From UBA5499 sp002426275 (GTDB taxonomy: Bacteria > Bacillota > DTU084), in assembly GCA_937888735.1 (NCBI GenBank), contig CALASN010000179.1, positions 1 to 8,828 of the forward strand: 8,828 nt of DNA. Reading direction: 5' to 3'. Shown here one piece after another: positions 1-7,800 of the stretch. Position numbers and translations under genes: made by a program. Under the pieces are notes generated by a model. That model was not told the DNA's origin and made no database searches. It worked only from the letters and a program-made list of their open reading frames with translations. Within the stretch, counting starts at the first letter, position 1; each line of letters opens with the position of its first letter.

Positions 1-103
1 CGGTATAGAAGAGTATGCGCTCCGTGGTGGTGGTCTTTCCAGCGTCGATATGTGCCATGATCCCAATATTTCTTATTTTTTCAAGAGGAAATTCCCTCGC
101 CAC
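1..103 (-). CDS. fusA: Elongation factor G (EF-G), N-terminal fragment, cut by window edge
   Basis: Translational GTPase that drives translocation of tRNA and mRNA on the ribosome. Only the first 34 codons are present. They start at a GTG (101-103) and read (M)AREFPLEKIRNIGIMAHIDA, then GKTTTTERILFYT. This is the canonical EF-G N-terminus, with the G1/P-loop AHIDAGKT at residues 17-24 (Lys23 and Thr24 contact the nucleotide phosphates and Mg). The GTG start is supported by a G-rich Shine-Dalgarno AGGGGGGG at 113-120, 9 nt upstream, and by the match to the family's usual start. It is the last gene seen in the str cluster, 44 nt after rpsG with no terminator or promoter visible in between, so it is probably co-transcribed. 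The rest of the gene lies outside the window. The short recognised sequence is very characteristic, so the identification is firm despite the truncation. Confidence 0.95.
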   Translation of the reverse strand, partial: MAREFPLEKIRNIGIMAHIDAGKTTTTERILFYT

Positions 104-112
104 TTCTTTTTA

Positions 113-120
113 CCCCCCCT
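113..120 (-). promoter_or_regulatory. fusA ribosome binding site deciding a GTG start
   Basis: On the minus strand AGGGGGGG lies 9 nt before the GTG at 101-103. It departs from AGGAGG by A-to-G in the middle, so pairing with the usual anti-Shine-Dalgarno would rely on a G-U wobble. No ATG in this frame precedes the conserved AREFPLEKIRN segment at a suitable distance, which makes GTG the start. Confidence 0.75.
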
Positions 121-147
121 CTTAATACCTTGCCAGGGCTCACAATT

Positions 148-618
148 CTACCAACGATAATGGGCGAAGGCACGGTTTGCCTCGGCCATCCGATGGGTAT
201 CCTCACGCTTTTTCACTGCGGAGCCGGAACCTGAAGCTGCATCCAAAATTTCGCCGGCCAGCCTCTGACGCATGGTGCGCTCGGATCTGCTTCTGGCCGC
301 GCCGACCAACCAGCGCAACGCCAGGGCGATTCTGCGCTCTGGGCGCACTTCCACCGGCACCTGATAAGTAGCGCCGCCAACCCGGCGGGCTTTCACCTCC
401 AGAAGGGGCATGGCGTTTTTCACAGCCTCTTCCAGCACCTCTAGCGGCTCTTTGCCAACTTTCGTTTTCACATCTTCCAGTGCTCCGTAAAAAATCGATT
501 CTGCCAAAGCTTTTTTGCCGGAATACATGACCTTGTTGATGAAACGGGTTACCAGTTCGCTTTTGTAGAGCGGATCCGGTAAAATCTCTTGAGTTGCTAC
601 ATTCCCCCGTCGCGGCAT
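148..618 (-). CDS. rpsG: Small-subunit ribosomal protein S7 (uS7)
   Basis: Primary rRNA-binding protein that nucleates assembly of the 30S head and lies near the E site and decoding region. The 156-residue product matches the usual bacterial length. It starts MPRRGNVATQEILPDPLYKS and ends FAHYRW, the typical S7 C-terminus. Conserved blocks are LLEVKARRVGGATYQVPVEV (about residues 72-91) followed by RPERR, and AVKKREDTHRMAEANRAFAHYRW at the end, with the basic residues expected for 16S rRNA contacts. The ATG at 616-618 is preceded by AAAGGGGGG (625-633) with 6 nt spacing. The gene lies 33 nt after rpsL and 44 nt before fusA, the classic str arrangement. In enterobacteria S7 represses its own operon by binding the rpsL-rpsG spacer; this spacer is short and I see no clear structure there, so I do not claim that regulation. 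No truncation or frameshift. Confidence 0.98.
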   Translation of the reverse strand: MPRRGNVATQEILPDPLYKSELVTRFINKVMYSGKKALAESIFYGALEDVKTKVGKEPLEVLEEAVKNAMPLLEVKARRVGGATYQVPVEVRPERRIALALRWLVGAARSRSERTMRQRLAGEILDAASGSGSAVKKREDTHRMAEANRAFAHYRW

Positions 619-624
619 CCATTT

Positions 625-633
625 CCCCCCTTT
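625..633 (-). promoter_or_regulatory. rpsG ribosome binding site with G6 tract
   Basis: Minus-strand AAAGGGGGG ends 6 nt before the rpsG ATG. It is one of four Shine-Dalgarno sequences in the window in which a run of G replaces the central A of AGGAGG. Confidence 0.7.
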
Positions 634-651
634 CCACTGGGCCTTTCTGCC

Positions 652-1065
652 TTACTTAGGTTGCTTGGCCCCGTACTTGGAACGCGCTTGCCTTCTATTT
701 TGCACTCCCGCGGTGTCCAAAGTCCCGCGAATAATGTGATAACGAACGCCCGGCAGATCTTTTACCCTGCCGCCGCGGATGAGGACCACGGAGTGTTCTT
801 GAAGGTTATGCCCTTCGCCAGGGATATAAGCCGTCACTTCCATTCTATTGGTAAGGCGTACCCTGGCTACCTTTCTGAGCGCGGAATTAGGCTTTTTTGG
901 GGTCACAGTTGACACCCTGGTACATACTCCCCGCTTTTGCGGCGAGCCGCCCGATGAAACAGCGTCCTCCCGCAGAGTGTTGTAACTCCATGCAAGAGCA
1001 GGCGCGCTGCTCTTTCTGGCAGCTACTTTTCTGCCCTTGCGCACCAGCTGATTAATTGTCGGCAC
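652..1065 (-). CDS. rpsL: Small-subunit ribosomal protein S12 (uS12), GTG start
   Basis: Decoding-centre protein of the 30S subunit that helps control translational accuracy. The reading frame is open upstream to a TTG at 1108-1110, but the family start (M/V)PTINQLVRKGRK begins at the GTG 1063-1065, which has a Shine-Dalgarno AAAGGGGGTG 9 nt upstream. That gives 137 residues, close to Bacillus S12 (about 138) and longer than E. coli S12 (124). The extra length is a segment at about residues 25-40 (AWSYNTLREDAVSSGG) before SPQKRGVCTRV. It lines up with the YNSFKKEHTNVSS segment of Bacillus subtilis S12 and is absent from E. coli and many Clostridium S12 proteins. TPKKPN (55-60) and VKDLPG (101-106) are intact, with the lysines at the classic streptomycin-resistance positions unchanged and Asp103 at the position that is methylthiolated in some bacteria. 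LTNRMEV (71-77) has Arg74 where Gly is common. Stop TAA. Lies between the L7Ae-like gene (25 nt gap) and rpsG (33 nt gap). Confidence 0.97.
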   Translation of the reverse strand: MPTINQLVRKGRKVAARKSSAPALAWSYNTLREDAVSSGGSPQKRGVCTRVSTVTPKKPNSALRKVARVRLTNRMEVTAYIPGEGHNLQEHSVVLIRGGRVKDLPGVRYHIIRGTLDTAGVQNRRQARSKYGAKQPK

Positions 1066-1074
1066 TTTCCCGTC

Positions 1075-1084
1075 CACCCCCTTT
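1075..1084 (-). promoter_or_regulatory. rpsL ribosome binding site deciding the GTG start
   Basis: Minus-strand AAAGGGGGTG lies 9 nt before the GTG at 1063-1065. It is placed correctly only for that codon: the in-frame GTG at 1075-1077 overlaps it and the TTG at 1108-1110 lies upstream inside the previous gene. This sets the S12 length at 137 residues. Confidence 0.75.
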
Positions 1085-1090
1085 CCCTGG

Positions 1091-1339
1091 CTAGTCAACG
1101 AGAGCGGCAACCGCAGCGCCGATCTCTATGCCGCAGCGCTGACCAAGTTGCCGCATCGTTTCAACATCTTTGAGTTTTATTCCCTTTTTCAAGCAAAGGT
1201 AACGAACTTCTTCTGTAATTTTGCTCTCTGCGTCCCTGGCAATAAAGACGACCTTCGCATCGCCTGCTGAAATGGCCTTCAGAGTTTCTTTCCTGCCCAC
1301 AATGCACCTGCTATCAGCCGGCAGGGCTTCTCCGGACAT
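1091..1339 (-). CDS. rplGB: L7Ae/L30e/S12e/Gadd45-family RNA-binding protein (YbxF-like)
   Basis: Small protein of 82 residues, the same length as Bacillus subtilis YbxF. Family members of this type bind kink-turn RNA; YbxF associates with ribosomes, but its precise role is not settled. Sequence signs are GRKETLKAI (15-23), the first RNA-contacting element of the L7Ae fold, VVFIARDAE (30-38), and VETMRQLGQRCGIEIGAA (59-76), the conserved LG-x2-CGIE-x-GAA end of the fold. There is no signal peptide or membrane segment. The ATG at 1337-1339 has a good Shine-Dalgarno AAGGGAG at 1348-1354 with 8 nt spacing. It is the first gene downstream of the internal promoter and sits 25 nt before rpsL, the position this family occupies in many Firmicutes. 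The symbol follows common annotation; ybxF is the older name. The family assignment is firm and the molecular role less so. Confidence 0.93.
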   Translation of the reverse strand: MSGEALPADSRCIVGRKETLKAISAGDAKVVFIARDAESKITEEVRYLCLKKGIKLKDVETMRQLGQRCGIEIGAAVAALVD

Positions 1340-1347
1340 TATTTTCG

Positions 1348-1354
1348 CTCCCTT
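1348..1354 (-). promoter_or_regulatory. L7Ae-like gene ribosome binding site
   Basis: Minus-strand AAGGGAG lies 8 nt before the ATG at 1337-1339. It is closer to the AGGAGG consensus than the G-tract sites of the neighbouring genes. Confidence 0.7.
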
Positions 1355-1389
1355 CAGGTTAAAAGCAAGCGTTTTACAGACACTCGTTT

Positions 1390-1418
1390 ATTTTAGCACC
1401 CCAAAGCGCGCCTGTCAA
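1390..1418 (-). promoter_or_regulatory. Sigma-A type extended -10 promoter for the str genes
   Basis: In the 89-nt gap between rpoC and the L7Ae-like gene the minus strand carries TTGACA (1413-1418), exactly 17 nt, then TAAAAT (1390-1395), preceded by TGC (an extended -10 TGn motif). The -35 is a perfect consensus hexamer and the -10 differs from TATAAT at one position. Transcription should start about 7 nt downstream, near 1382-1384, giving a leader of roughly 45 nt before the ATG. This would let the L7Ae-like gene, rpsL, rpsG and fusA be expressed independently of, and on top of, read-through from rpoBC. Seen directly as a motif; its activity is inferred. Confidence 0.85.
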
Positions 1419-1428
1419 TAACCGTCCG

Positions 1429-4400
1429 CTATTTTTCTTTTTCTACTACTTTGATGGAATTGTAGCGGCTCATGCCCGTGCCGGACGGCACCAGCTTTCC
1501 GATGATCACGTTTTCCTTCAGTCCCAGCAGCGGATCGCTCTTGCCTTTGATGGCCGCGTCCGTGAGCACCCTGGTTGTCTCCTGGAAGCTGGCGGCCGAC
1601 AGGAAGCTGTCCGTGGCCAGCGCAGCTTTGGTGATGCCCAAAAGCGTCACCTTACCTTGGGCCGGAGTCAGGCCGGCCTCCCGCGTCTTTTCGTTCACAT
1701 CTTCGAATTCAAAAATGTCCACCAGCCCGCCGGGAAGCAGCGCGGTGTCTCCCGCGTCGTCGATCTTCACTTTCCGCAGCATCTGCTTGACCACGACTTC
1801 AATGTGCTTATCGTTGATCTCAACGCCCTGGGAACGATACACGTCCTGTACTCCCTGGACTATATACGACGCCACTGCCATGGGTCCTTTTTCCTTCTTG
1901 ATCCGCAGGATATCGTGGGGATTGATGGAGCCTTCCGTGAGCTGCTCTCCCTCTGCGACATACTCGCCGTCTGCCACCCGCACTTTGGATCCGAAGGGGA
2001 TATTGTAGGATTTCTCCTCCCCTGTATCGCCTGTGACCACGATCTTCCTGCTGCCTTTGCTCTCCAGAAGCTTGATCTTGCCCGCGATTTCGCTGATCAG
2101 GCCTTGCCCTTTAGGTTTGCGGGCCTCGAAAAGCTCCTCCACCCTGGGCAGACCTTGGGTGATGTCGTCTCCGGCCACGCCGCCGGTGTGGAAGGTGCGC
2201 ATGGTCAGCTGGGTTCCGGGCTCGCCTATGGATTGAGCGGCGATGATGCCGACAGCTTCGCCGATTTCCACAAATTTGCCGGTGGCCAAATTCCGGCCGT
2301 AGCATTTGCGGCAGACTCCGAAGCGGGACCGACAAGTGAGCACGCTGCGGATTTTTACTGTTTTAACGCCTGCGGCCTGGATTTTCTGCGCTAATTCCTC
2401 AGTGAGCTCCTGGTCCGCTTTTGCCAGCACCTCGCCTGTCTCCGGCGCCACCACGTCCGTGACCGCGATTCTGCCAACCAACCGATCCGCCAGCGATTCG
2501 ATCACCTGATCCGCGTCTTTGATGGGCCCCACTTCGATGCAATCGTCGGGACCGCAATGACAGTCCTCTTCCCGGACGATGACGTCCTGGCAGACGTCCA
2601 CCAGCCTCCTGGTTAAATAACCGGAATCCGCGGTCCTCAGCGCCGTGTCGGCCAAGCCTTTCCTGGCGCCGTGGGTTGAGAGGAAGTATTCCAGCACTGT
2701 CAGTCCCTCGCGGAAATTGGCTTTAATGGGAAGTTCGATGATCCTGCCCGAAGGATCCGCCATCAAGCCCCGCATGCCGGCCAGCTGGCTCATCTGCTGC
2801 ACGTTGCCCCGGGCGCCGGAGGTTGCCATCATATACACTGAATTGAACGGATCCTTTTGCAGGGTATCCAAAAGCGCCTGCGTGGTCTGCTCTTTGGCGT
2901 CGGTCCAGATATTGATCAGGCGCTGATATCTCTCCTCGCCTGTGATCAAGCCCCGCTTATACTGCTTTTCAACCTCAGTCACCTGATCTTCGGCAGCGGC
3001 TATGATCTCCTTTTTCGCTTCCGGAATGGTGATATCTGTCACGGAGATGGTAGTGCCGGAGCGGGTGGCGTACTTATAGCCCAAAGACTTCAATCTGTCC
3101 AAGAGCACGGCAGTATCCGACATGCCCAGAGCCCGATAACACTCGTCCACCAGTTTCGCCAGGCTCTTTTTGTCCATCACCTTATCCAGAAAGCGCAATT
3201 CTTCGGGCAGCGCCTCGTTAAAGATGAAACGGCCCAGAGTGCTTTCCTGCAGCTGGCCGTGATACCGCAGCTTAATCCTGGCGTGGTAATCCAAAAGGCC
3301 ATTCTCCACGGCCAGGATCGCCTCATCCAGACCCGAAAAAGCTTTTCCTTCTCCTTTGGCGTTCTCCCGCTCCAACGTCAGGTAATAGCAGCCCAAAACC
3401 ATATCTTGGGTGGGGGTGGCGATGGGCCTGCCGTGGGCGGGCGAGAGAATATTGTTCACCGACAGCATCAAGAGCCTTGCCTCTGCTTGGGCTTCCAACG
3501 AGAGAGGCAGGTGAATTGCCATCTGGTCGCCGTCGAAGTCTGCATTATAGGCCGTACAAACCAGCGGATTAATCTTCAGGGCCCTGCCTTCCACCAGCAC
3601 AGGCTCGAAAGCCTGAATGCCCAGCCTGTGGAGAGTCGGAGCTCTGTTGAGCATCACCGGATGCTCGCTGATTACTTCCTCCAAAACATCCCAAACCTCG
3701 GGTTTCACCCGCTCTACCATCCGCTTGGCGCTTTTGATATTATGGGCAAGTCCCTTGTCCACAAGCCTTTTCATCACAAAGGGCTTAAACAGTTCAATGG
3801 CCATTTCCTTAGGCAGGCCGCACTGATGCATCTTCAGCTTCGGCCCCACCACGATCACGCTTCGTCCCGAATAATCCACGCGCTTGCCCAGCAAATTCTG
3901 GCGAAAGCGACCTTGTTTGCCTTTCAGCAAATCGCTGAGCGATTTCAGCGGCCTGTTGCCGGGACCTGTCACCGGCCTGCCGCGTCTGCCGTTATCGATC
4001 AGCGCGTCCACTGCTTCCTGCAGCATGCGCTTTTCGTTGCGCACGATGATATCGGGAGCTTCCAGCTCCAGGAGCTTCTTCAGCCGGTTGTTGCGATTGA
4101 TCACCCGCCGGTAGAGATCGTTCAGATCCGAAGTGGCAAACCTACCGCCGTCCAGCTGCACCATGGGTCGCAGCTCCGGCGGGATCACAGGGATCACATC
4201 CATGATCATCCACTCGGGCCTGTTGCCGGACTTATGGAAGGCTTCCGCAACCTCCAGTCTCCTGAGGGCGCGGATCTTCCGCTGTCCCGTGGAATCCGCG
4301 ATTTCCGACCGCAGCTGCTGGCACAGCTCTTCTGGATCGATCTCCTCCAAGAGCTTTTTCACGGCCTCGGCGCCCATGCCCGCCTTAAAGCCGTCGCCGT

Positions 4401-4884
4401 ATTTCTCCCTGCACTCCCTGTATTCGGCCTCGGTAAGCAGCTGTTTGGCAACCAGCGACGTATCGCCGGGATCTAACACGATATATGAGGCAAAGTAGAT
4501 TACCTTTTCCAGCGTCCTGGGGCTGATGTCCATCAGCAGCCCCATACGGCTGGGAATCCCTTTGAGAAACCAGATGTGAGAGACCGGACAGGCAAGTTCG
4601 ATGTGTCCCATCCGCTCTCTGCGCACTTTGGCCCGGGTGACCTCGACGCCGCAGCGATCGCAGATCACGCCTTTATAGCGAACTCTTTTATATTTACCGC
4701 AGTGGCACTCCCAGTCCTTGGTGGGTCCGAAGATCTTCTCGCAAAACAAGCCTTCGCGCTCAGGCTTCAGCGTCCTGTAATTGATGGTCTCTGGCTTCTT
4801 GACCTCACCGCTGGACCAAGAACGAATCTGTTCAGGGGAGGCCAACGCAATTCTTATATTGTCAAAGTTGTTCACATCCAACAT
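1429..4884 (-). CDS. rpoC: DNA-directed RNA polymerase subunit beta prime
   Basis: Largest catalytic subunit of RNA polymerase, forming the clamp and most of the active site. The product has 1151 residues, somewhat shorter than Bacillus subtilis beta prime (about 1199), mainly through a short C-terminus and a compact region near 540-580. The start MLDVNNFDNIRIALASPEQI is typical. The N-terminal zinc site is Cys60, Cys62, Cys75 and Cys78. The clamp and rudder region includes LLGKRVDYSGRSVIVVGP (331-348). The active-site motif NADFDGDQMAIH is at 447-458, with the Mg-binding Asp449, Asp451 and Asp453. The bridge helix/trigger loop region spans about 685-760 (SGARGNVQQMSQLAGMRGL, then FREGLTVLEYF). 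The second zinc site is Cys775, Cys851, Cys858 and Cys861. It closes with the conserved SFQETTRVLTDAAIKGK (1099-1115) and GLKENVIIGKLVPSGTG (1121-1137). Extra cysteines at 777 and 782 lie beside the second zinc site. ATG 4882-4884 lies 5 nt after the rpoB stop with AGGGGG (4893-4898) inside rpoB, so translation is probably coupled. Confidence 0.99.
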   Translation of the reverse strand: MLDVNNFDNIRIALASPEQIRSWSSGEVKKPETINYRTLKPEREGLFCEKIFGPTKDWECHCGKYKRVRYKGVICDRCGVEVTRAKVRRERMGHIELACPVSHIWFLKGIPSRMGLLMDISPRTLEKVIYFASYIVLDPGDTSLVAKQLLTEAEYRECREKYGDGFKAGMGAEAVKKLLEEIDPEELCQQLRSEIADSTGQRKIRALRRLEVAEAFHKSGNRPEWMIMDVIPVIPPELRPMVQLDGGRFATSDLNDLYRRVINRNNRLKKLLELEAPDIIVRNEKRMLQEAVDALIDNGRRGRPVTGPGNRPLKSLSDLLKGKQGRFRQNLLGKRVDYSGRSVIVVGPKLKMHQCGLPKEMAIELFKPFVMKRLVDKGLAHNIKSAKRMVERVKPEVWDVLEEVISEHPVMLNRAPTLHRLGIQAFEPVLVEGRALKINPLVCTAYNADFDGDQMAIHLPLSLEAQAEARLLMLSVNNILSPAHGRPIATPTQDMVLGCYYLTLERENAKGEGKAFSGLDEAILAVENGLLDYHARIKLRYHGQLQESTLGRFIFNEALPEELRFLDKVMDKKSLAKLVDECYRALGMSDTAVLLDRLKSLGYKYATRSGTTISVTDITIPEAKKEIIAAAEDQVTEVEKQYKRGLITGEERYQRLINIWTDAKEQTTQALLDTLQKDPFNSVYMMATSGARGNVQQMSQLAGMRGLMADPSGRIIELPIKANFREGLTVLEYFLSTHGARKGLADTALRTADSGYLTRRLVDVCQDVIVREEDCHCGPDDCIEVGPIKDADQVIESLADRLVGRIAVTDVVAPETGEVLAKADQELTEELAQKIQAAGVKTVKIRSVLTCRSRFGVCRKCYGRNLATGKFVEIGEAVGIIAAQSIGEPGTQLTMRTFHTGGVAGDDITQGLPRVEELFEARKPKGQGLISEIAGKIKLLESKGSRKIVVTGDTGEEKSYNIPFGSKVRVADGEYVAEGEQLTEGSINPHDILRIKKEKGPMAVASYIVQGVQDVYRSQGVEINDKHIEVVVKQMLRKVKIDDAGDTALLPGGLVDIFEFEDVNEKTREAGLTPAQGKVTLLGITKAALATDSFLSAASFQETTRVLTDAAIKGKSDPLLGLKENVIIGKLVPSGTGMSRYNSIKVVEKEK

Positions 4885-4889
4885 TCACC

Positions 4890-7800
4890 CTACCCCCTGT
4901 CTTCGTCGCTATGCTCCGAATCCTCCGCTGCCTCAGAGGCGAAATCTTCTTCCTCTTCGGCGGCCGGGCGCGTTTTCTTATCCGCCGCCTTTGACGCTTT
5001 CTTAGTCAGCGTCCGGAGGTCATGGCTGTCTTCGTCGCTTTCTGCCGCCGGCACTTCCAGCTCTGCTGAGTCGTCTTCGTCGTAATCGGCGACGAATTCA
5101 TCGCCGGGATAGTCCTGTTCTTCTTCATCCGGCTCCGCCTCGTCTTCATCCTCGGCGTCCCCGTCTGCGTCGCGTTCTTTTCTTTTTTCAGGCAGCCCTT
5201 CCTGGCCAAGCAAATCCAAACCCAATTCCCTGGCCATCTGCCCGACTTCTTCGTCTTCTTCCTTGATTTCGATTTCTTCTTGTTCTTCCGAGAGCACTCT
5301 CACGTCCAAAGCCAGGCTCTGCAGTTCCTTGATTAAAACCTTGAAAGACTCCGGCACTCCCGGCTCGGGAATGTTTTCGCCTTTGACTATAGCCTCGTAG
5401 GTTTTCACCCTGCCCACGATATCGTCGCTTTTCACGGTGAGCATCTCCTGCAGGGTATAGGCTGCGCCGTAAGCTTCCAGCGCCCACACTTCCATCTCTC
5501 CGAACCTCTGGCCGCCAAACTGGGCTTTGCCGCCCAAGGGCTGCTGGGTGACCAAAGAGTAAGGCCCAGTGGAGCGGGCGTGAATCTTATCGTCCACCAA
5601 GTGCGCCAGCTTCAGCATATACACATAGCCCACGGTAACTCTGCGCTCGAACTGCTGGCCGGTTCTGCCGTCGTAGAGCACAGCTTTGCCATCCCGGGGC
5701 AATTTTGCCTCTTCCAGCGTCTGGAGCACATCGTCTTCAATGGCCCCGTCAAAGACCGGAGTTGCGATCTTGATCCCCAAAGCCTTGGCAGCCCAGCCCA
5801 GGTGAGTTTCCAACACCTGCCCGATGTTCATCCGGGAAGGCACTCCCAAGGGATTGAGCACGATTTCCACAGGTGTGCCGTCTTCCAAAAAGGGCATGTC
5901 TTCCATGGGAAGAATTCTGGAAATAACGCCCTTGTTTCCATGCCGGCCGGCCATTTTATCTCCTTCGGAAATCTTCCGTTTTTGGGCCACATAGACCCTA
6001 ACCAGCCTATTGACTCCCGGAGGCAGCTCGTCGCCGTTCTCACGCATGAAAACCTTCACGTCCACCACTTTGCCGCCTTCGCCGTGGGGGACTTTCAGGG
6101 ACGTGTCCCTCACTTCCCGGGCTTTTTCCCCGAAGATGGCGCGCAGCAGGCGCTCTTCCGCGGTGAGCTCAGTCTCGCCCTTGGGCGTAACCTTTCCCAC
6201 CAGGATATCTCCGGTCTGCACTTCCGCCCCGACGCGAATGATGCCCCGCTCATCCAAATCTTTCAGCGCGTCTTCGCCCACGTTGGGGATATCGCGCGTG
6301 ATCTCCTCGGCGCCCAATTTGGTATCTCGGGCGTCGCACGCATACTCTTCGATGTGAATGGAGGTGAAGACATCGTCTTGGACCAGCTTTTCGCTGATCA
6401 GAATGGCATCCTCGTAATTATAGCCTTCCCAGGGCATAAAGGCCACCAGCACGTTACGGCCCAAAGCAAGCTCGCCATAATCCGTGGAAGGGCCGTCTGC
6501 CAGCACGTCACCGGCTTTGACTTTCTCTCCCTGCTTGACAACAGGGCGCTGGTTAATGCACGTTCCCTGGTTGGAGCGCCGGAACTTCAAGAGAGGGTAA
6601 CGCGCCTCTTTGCCGTCTTCGGTCTCCAGCACCACCAAATCCGAGACCACCTTCTTGACGACGCCGTCTTGTTCGGCAACCACCACAGCGCCTGAATCCA
6701 CAGCCGCCCGGTACTCCATGCCCGTGCCCACAAGGGGCGAGTCCGTGCGCAGAAGGGGCACGGCCTGCCGCTGCATGTTGGCTCCCATCAGCGCTCTGTT
6801 GGCATCGTCGTTTTCCAGGAAAGGAATCAAGGCTGTGGCCACAGATACGGTCTGCTTTGGCGAAACATCCATGAAATCAACTTCCGAAGGCGCAACCAAC
6901 AAGATCTCGTCTTTATAGCGGGCTGAAACCTGTTGGTTTTCAAAGGCGCCGTCCTCGGTGAAGGGCTCATTAGCCTGGGCCACCACATAGTTATCCTCAA
7001 TATCGGCCGTCAGGTAAACAATCTCATCCGTAACCTTACCGTCCACCACTTTCCTGTACGGAGTCTCGATAAATCCGTACTCGTTAACCCGGGCAAACGT
7101 ACACAAGGAGCCGATGAGTCCGATATTCGGCCCTTCGGGCGTCTCGATGGGACACATTCTCCCGTAGTGAGAGTGGTGCACGTCGCGCACTTCAAAGCCG
7201 GCTCTCTCGCGGCTGAGGCCTCCCGGCCCCAAGGCGCTGAGCCTTCTTTTATGAGTGAGCTCAGCCAGCGGGTTGGTCTGATCCATGAACTGGGACAGCT
7301 GGCTGCTGCCAAAGAATTCTTTAATGGCAGCCACCGCCGGTCTGATATTGATCAAATTCTGCGGCGTAATGGCATCTGCGTCCGGCTGGATGCTCATCCG
7401 CTCCCGCACGACCCGCTCCATTCTGGACAGACCGATGCGGAACTGATTCTGCAGCAGCTCGCCTACAGATTTCAGCCTCCTGTTGCCAAGATGGTCGATA
7501 TCGTCCGTGGTGCCGTATCCTGCCATCAAATCCACCAGGTAATTGACCACAGCCGCCACATCTTCCGGCGTGAGGGTATGCAAATCCAGCGAAGGGGCGC
7601 CATTGGTGATGGCTTTGATGACTTTGCCGTCCTCTCCCTGAATAAAGACCTCAGACACATTCTGCCGCTCCAGCTCATCCAAAAGCTGATTATCAACCCT
7701 GGTGCCGGCCGCGGCCAGAGTCCGGCCTTCCCAGCCGATGTCTTGGGCCAATTCCCGGCCCTTAATCCGATCTCGCAGCCTCAGCTTGTTGTTGAGCTTA

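Noticed and set aside
619..651. S7 autoregulatory structure in the rpsL-rpsG spacer, as in enterobacteria.
   Set aside because: The spacer is only 33 nt and I find no convincing stem beyond short GC matches.
1066..1110. TTG-initiated, 152-residue form of S12.
   Set aside because: The extra 15 residues do not fit the family and overlap the end of the L7Ae-like gene; the GTG at 1063-1065 has the ribosome binding site and the conserved start.
1340..1428. Intrinsic terminator after rpoC.
   Set aside because: No hairpin followed by a T run is present; the gap holds the promoter, so read-through into the str genes remains likely.
2857..4476. Long plus-strand open frame of 539 codons opposite rpoC, and similar ones opposite rpoB (5580-6695, 6933-7847).
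   Set aside because: They lie antisense to highly conserved polymerase genes, have no recognisable domains or ribosome binding sites, and arise from the codon bias of the real genes in a GC-rich genome.
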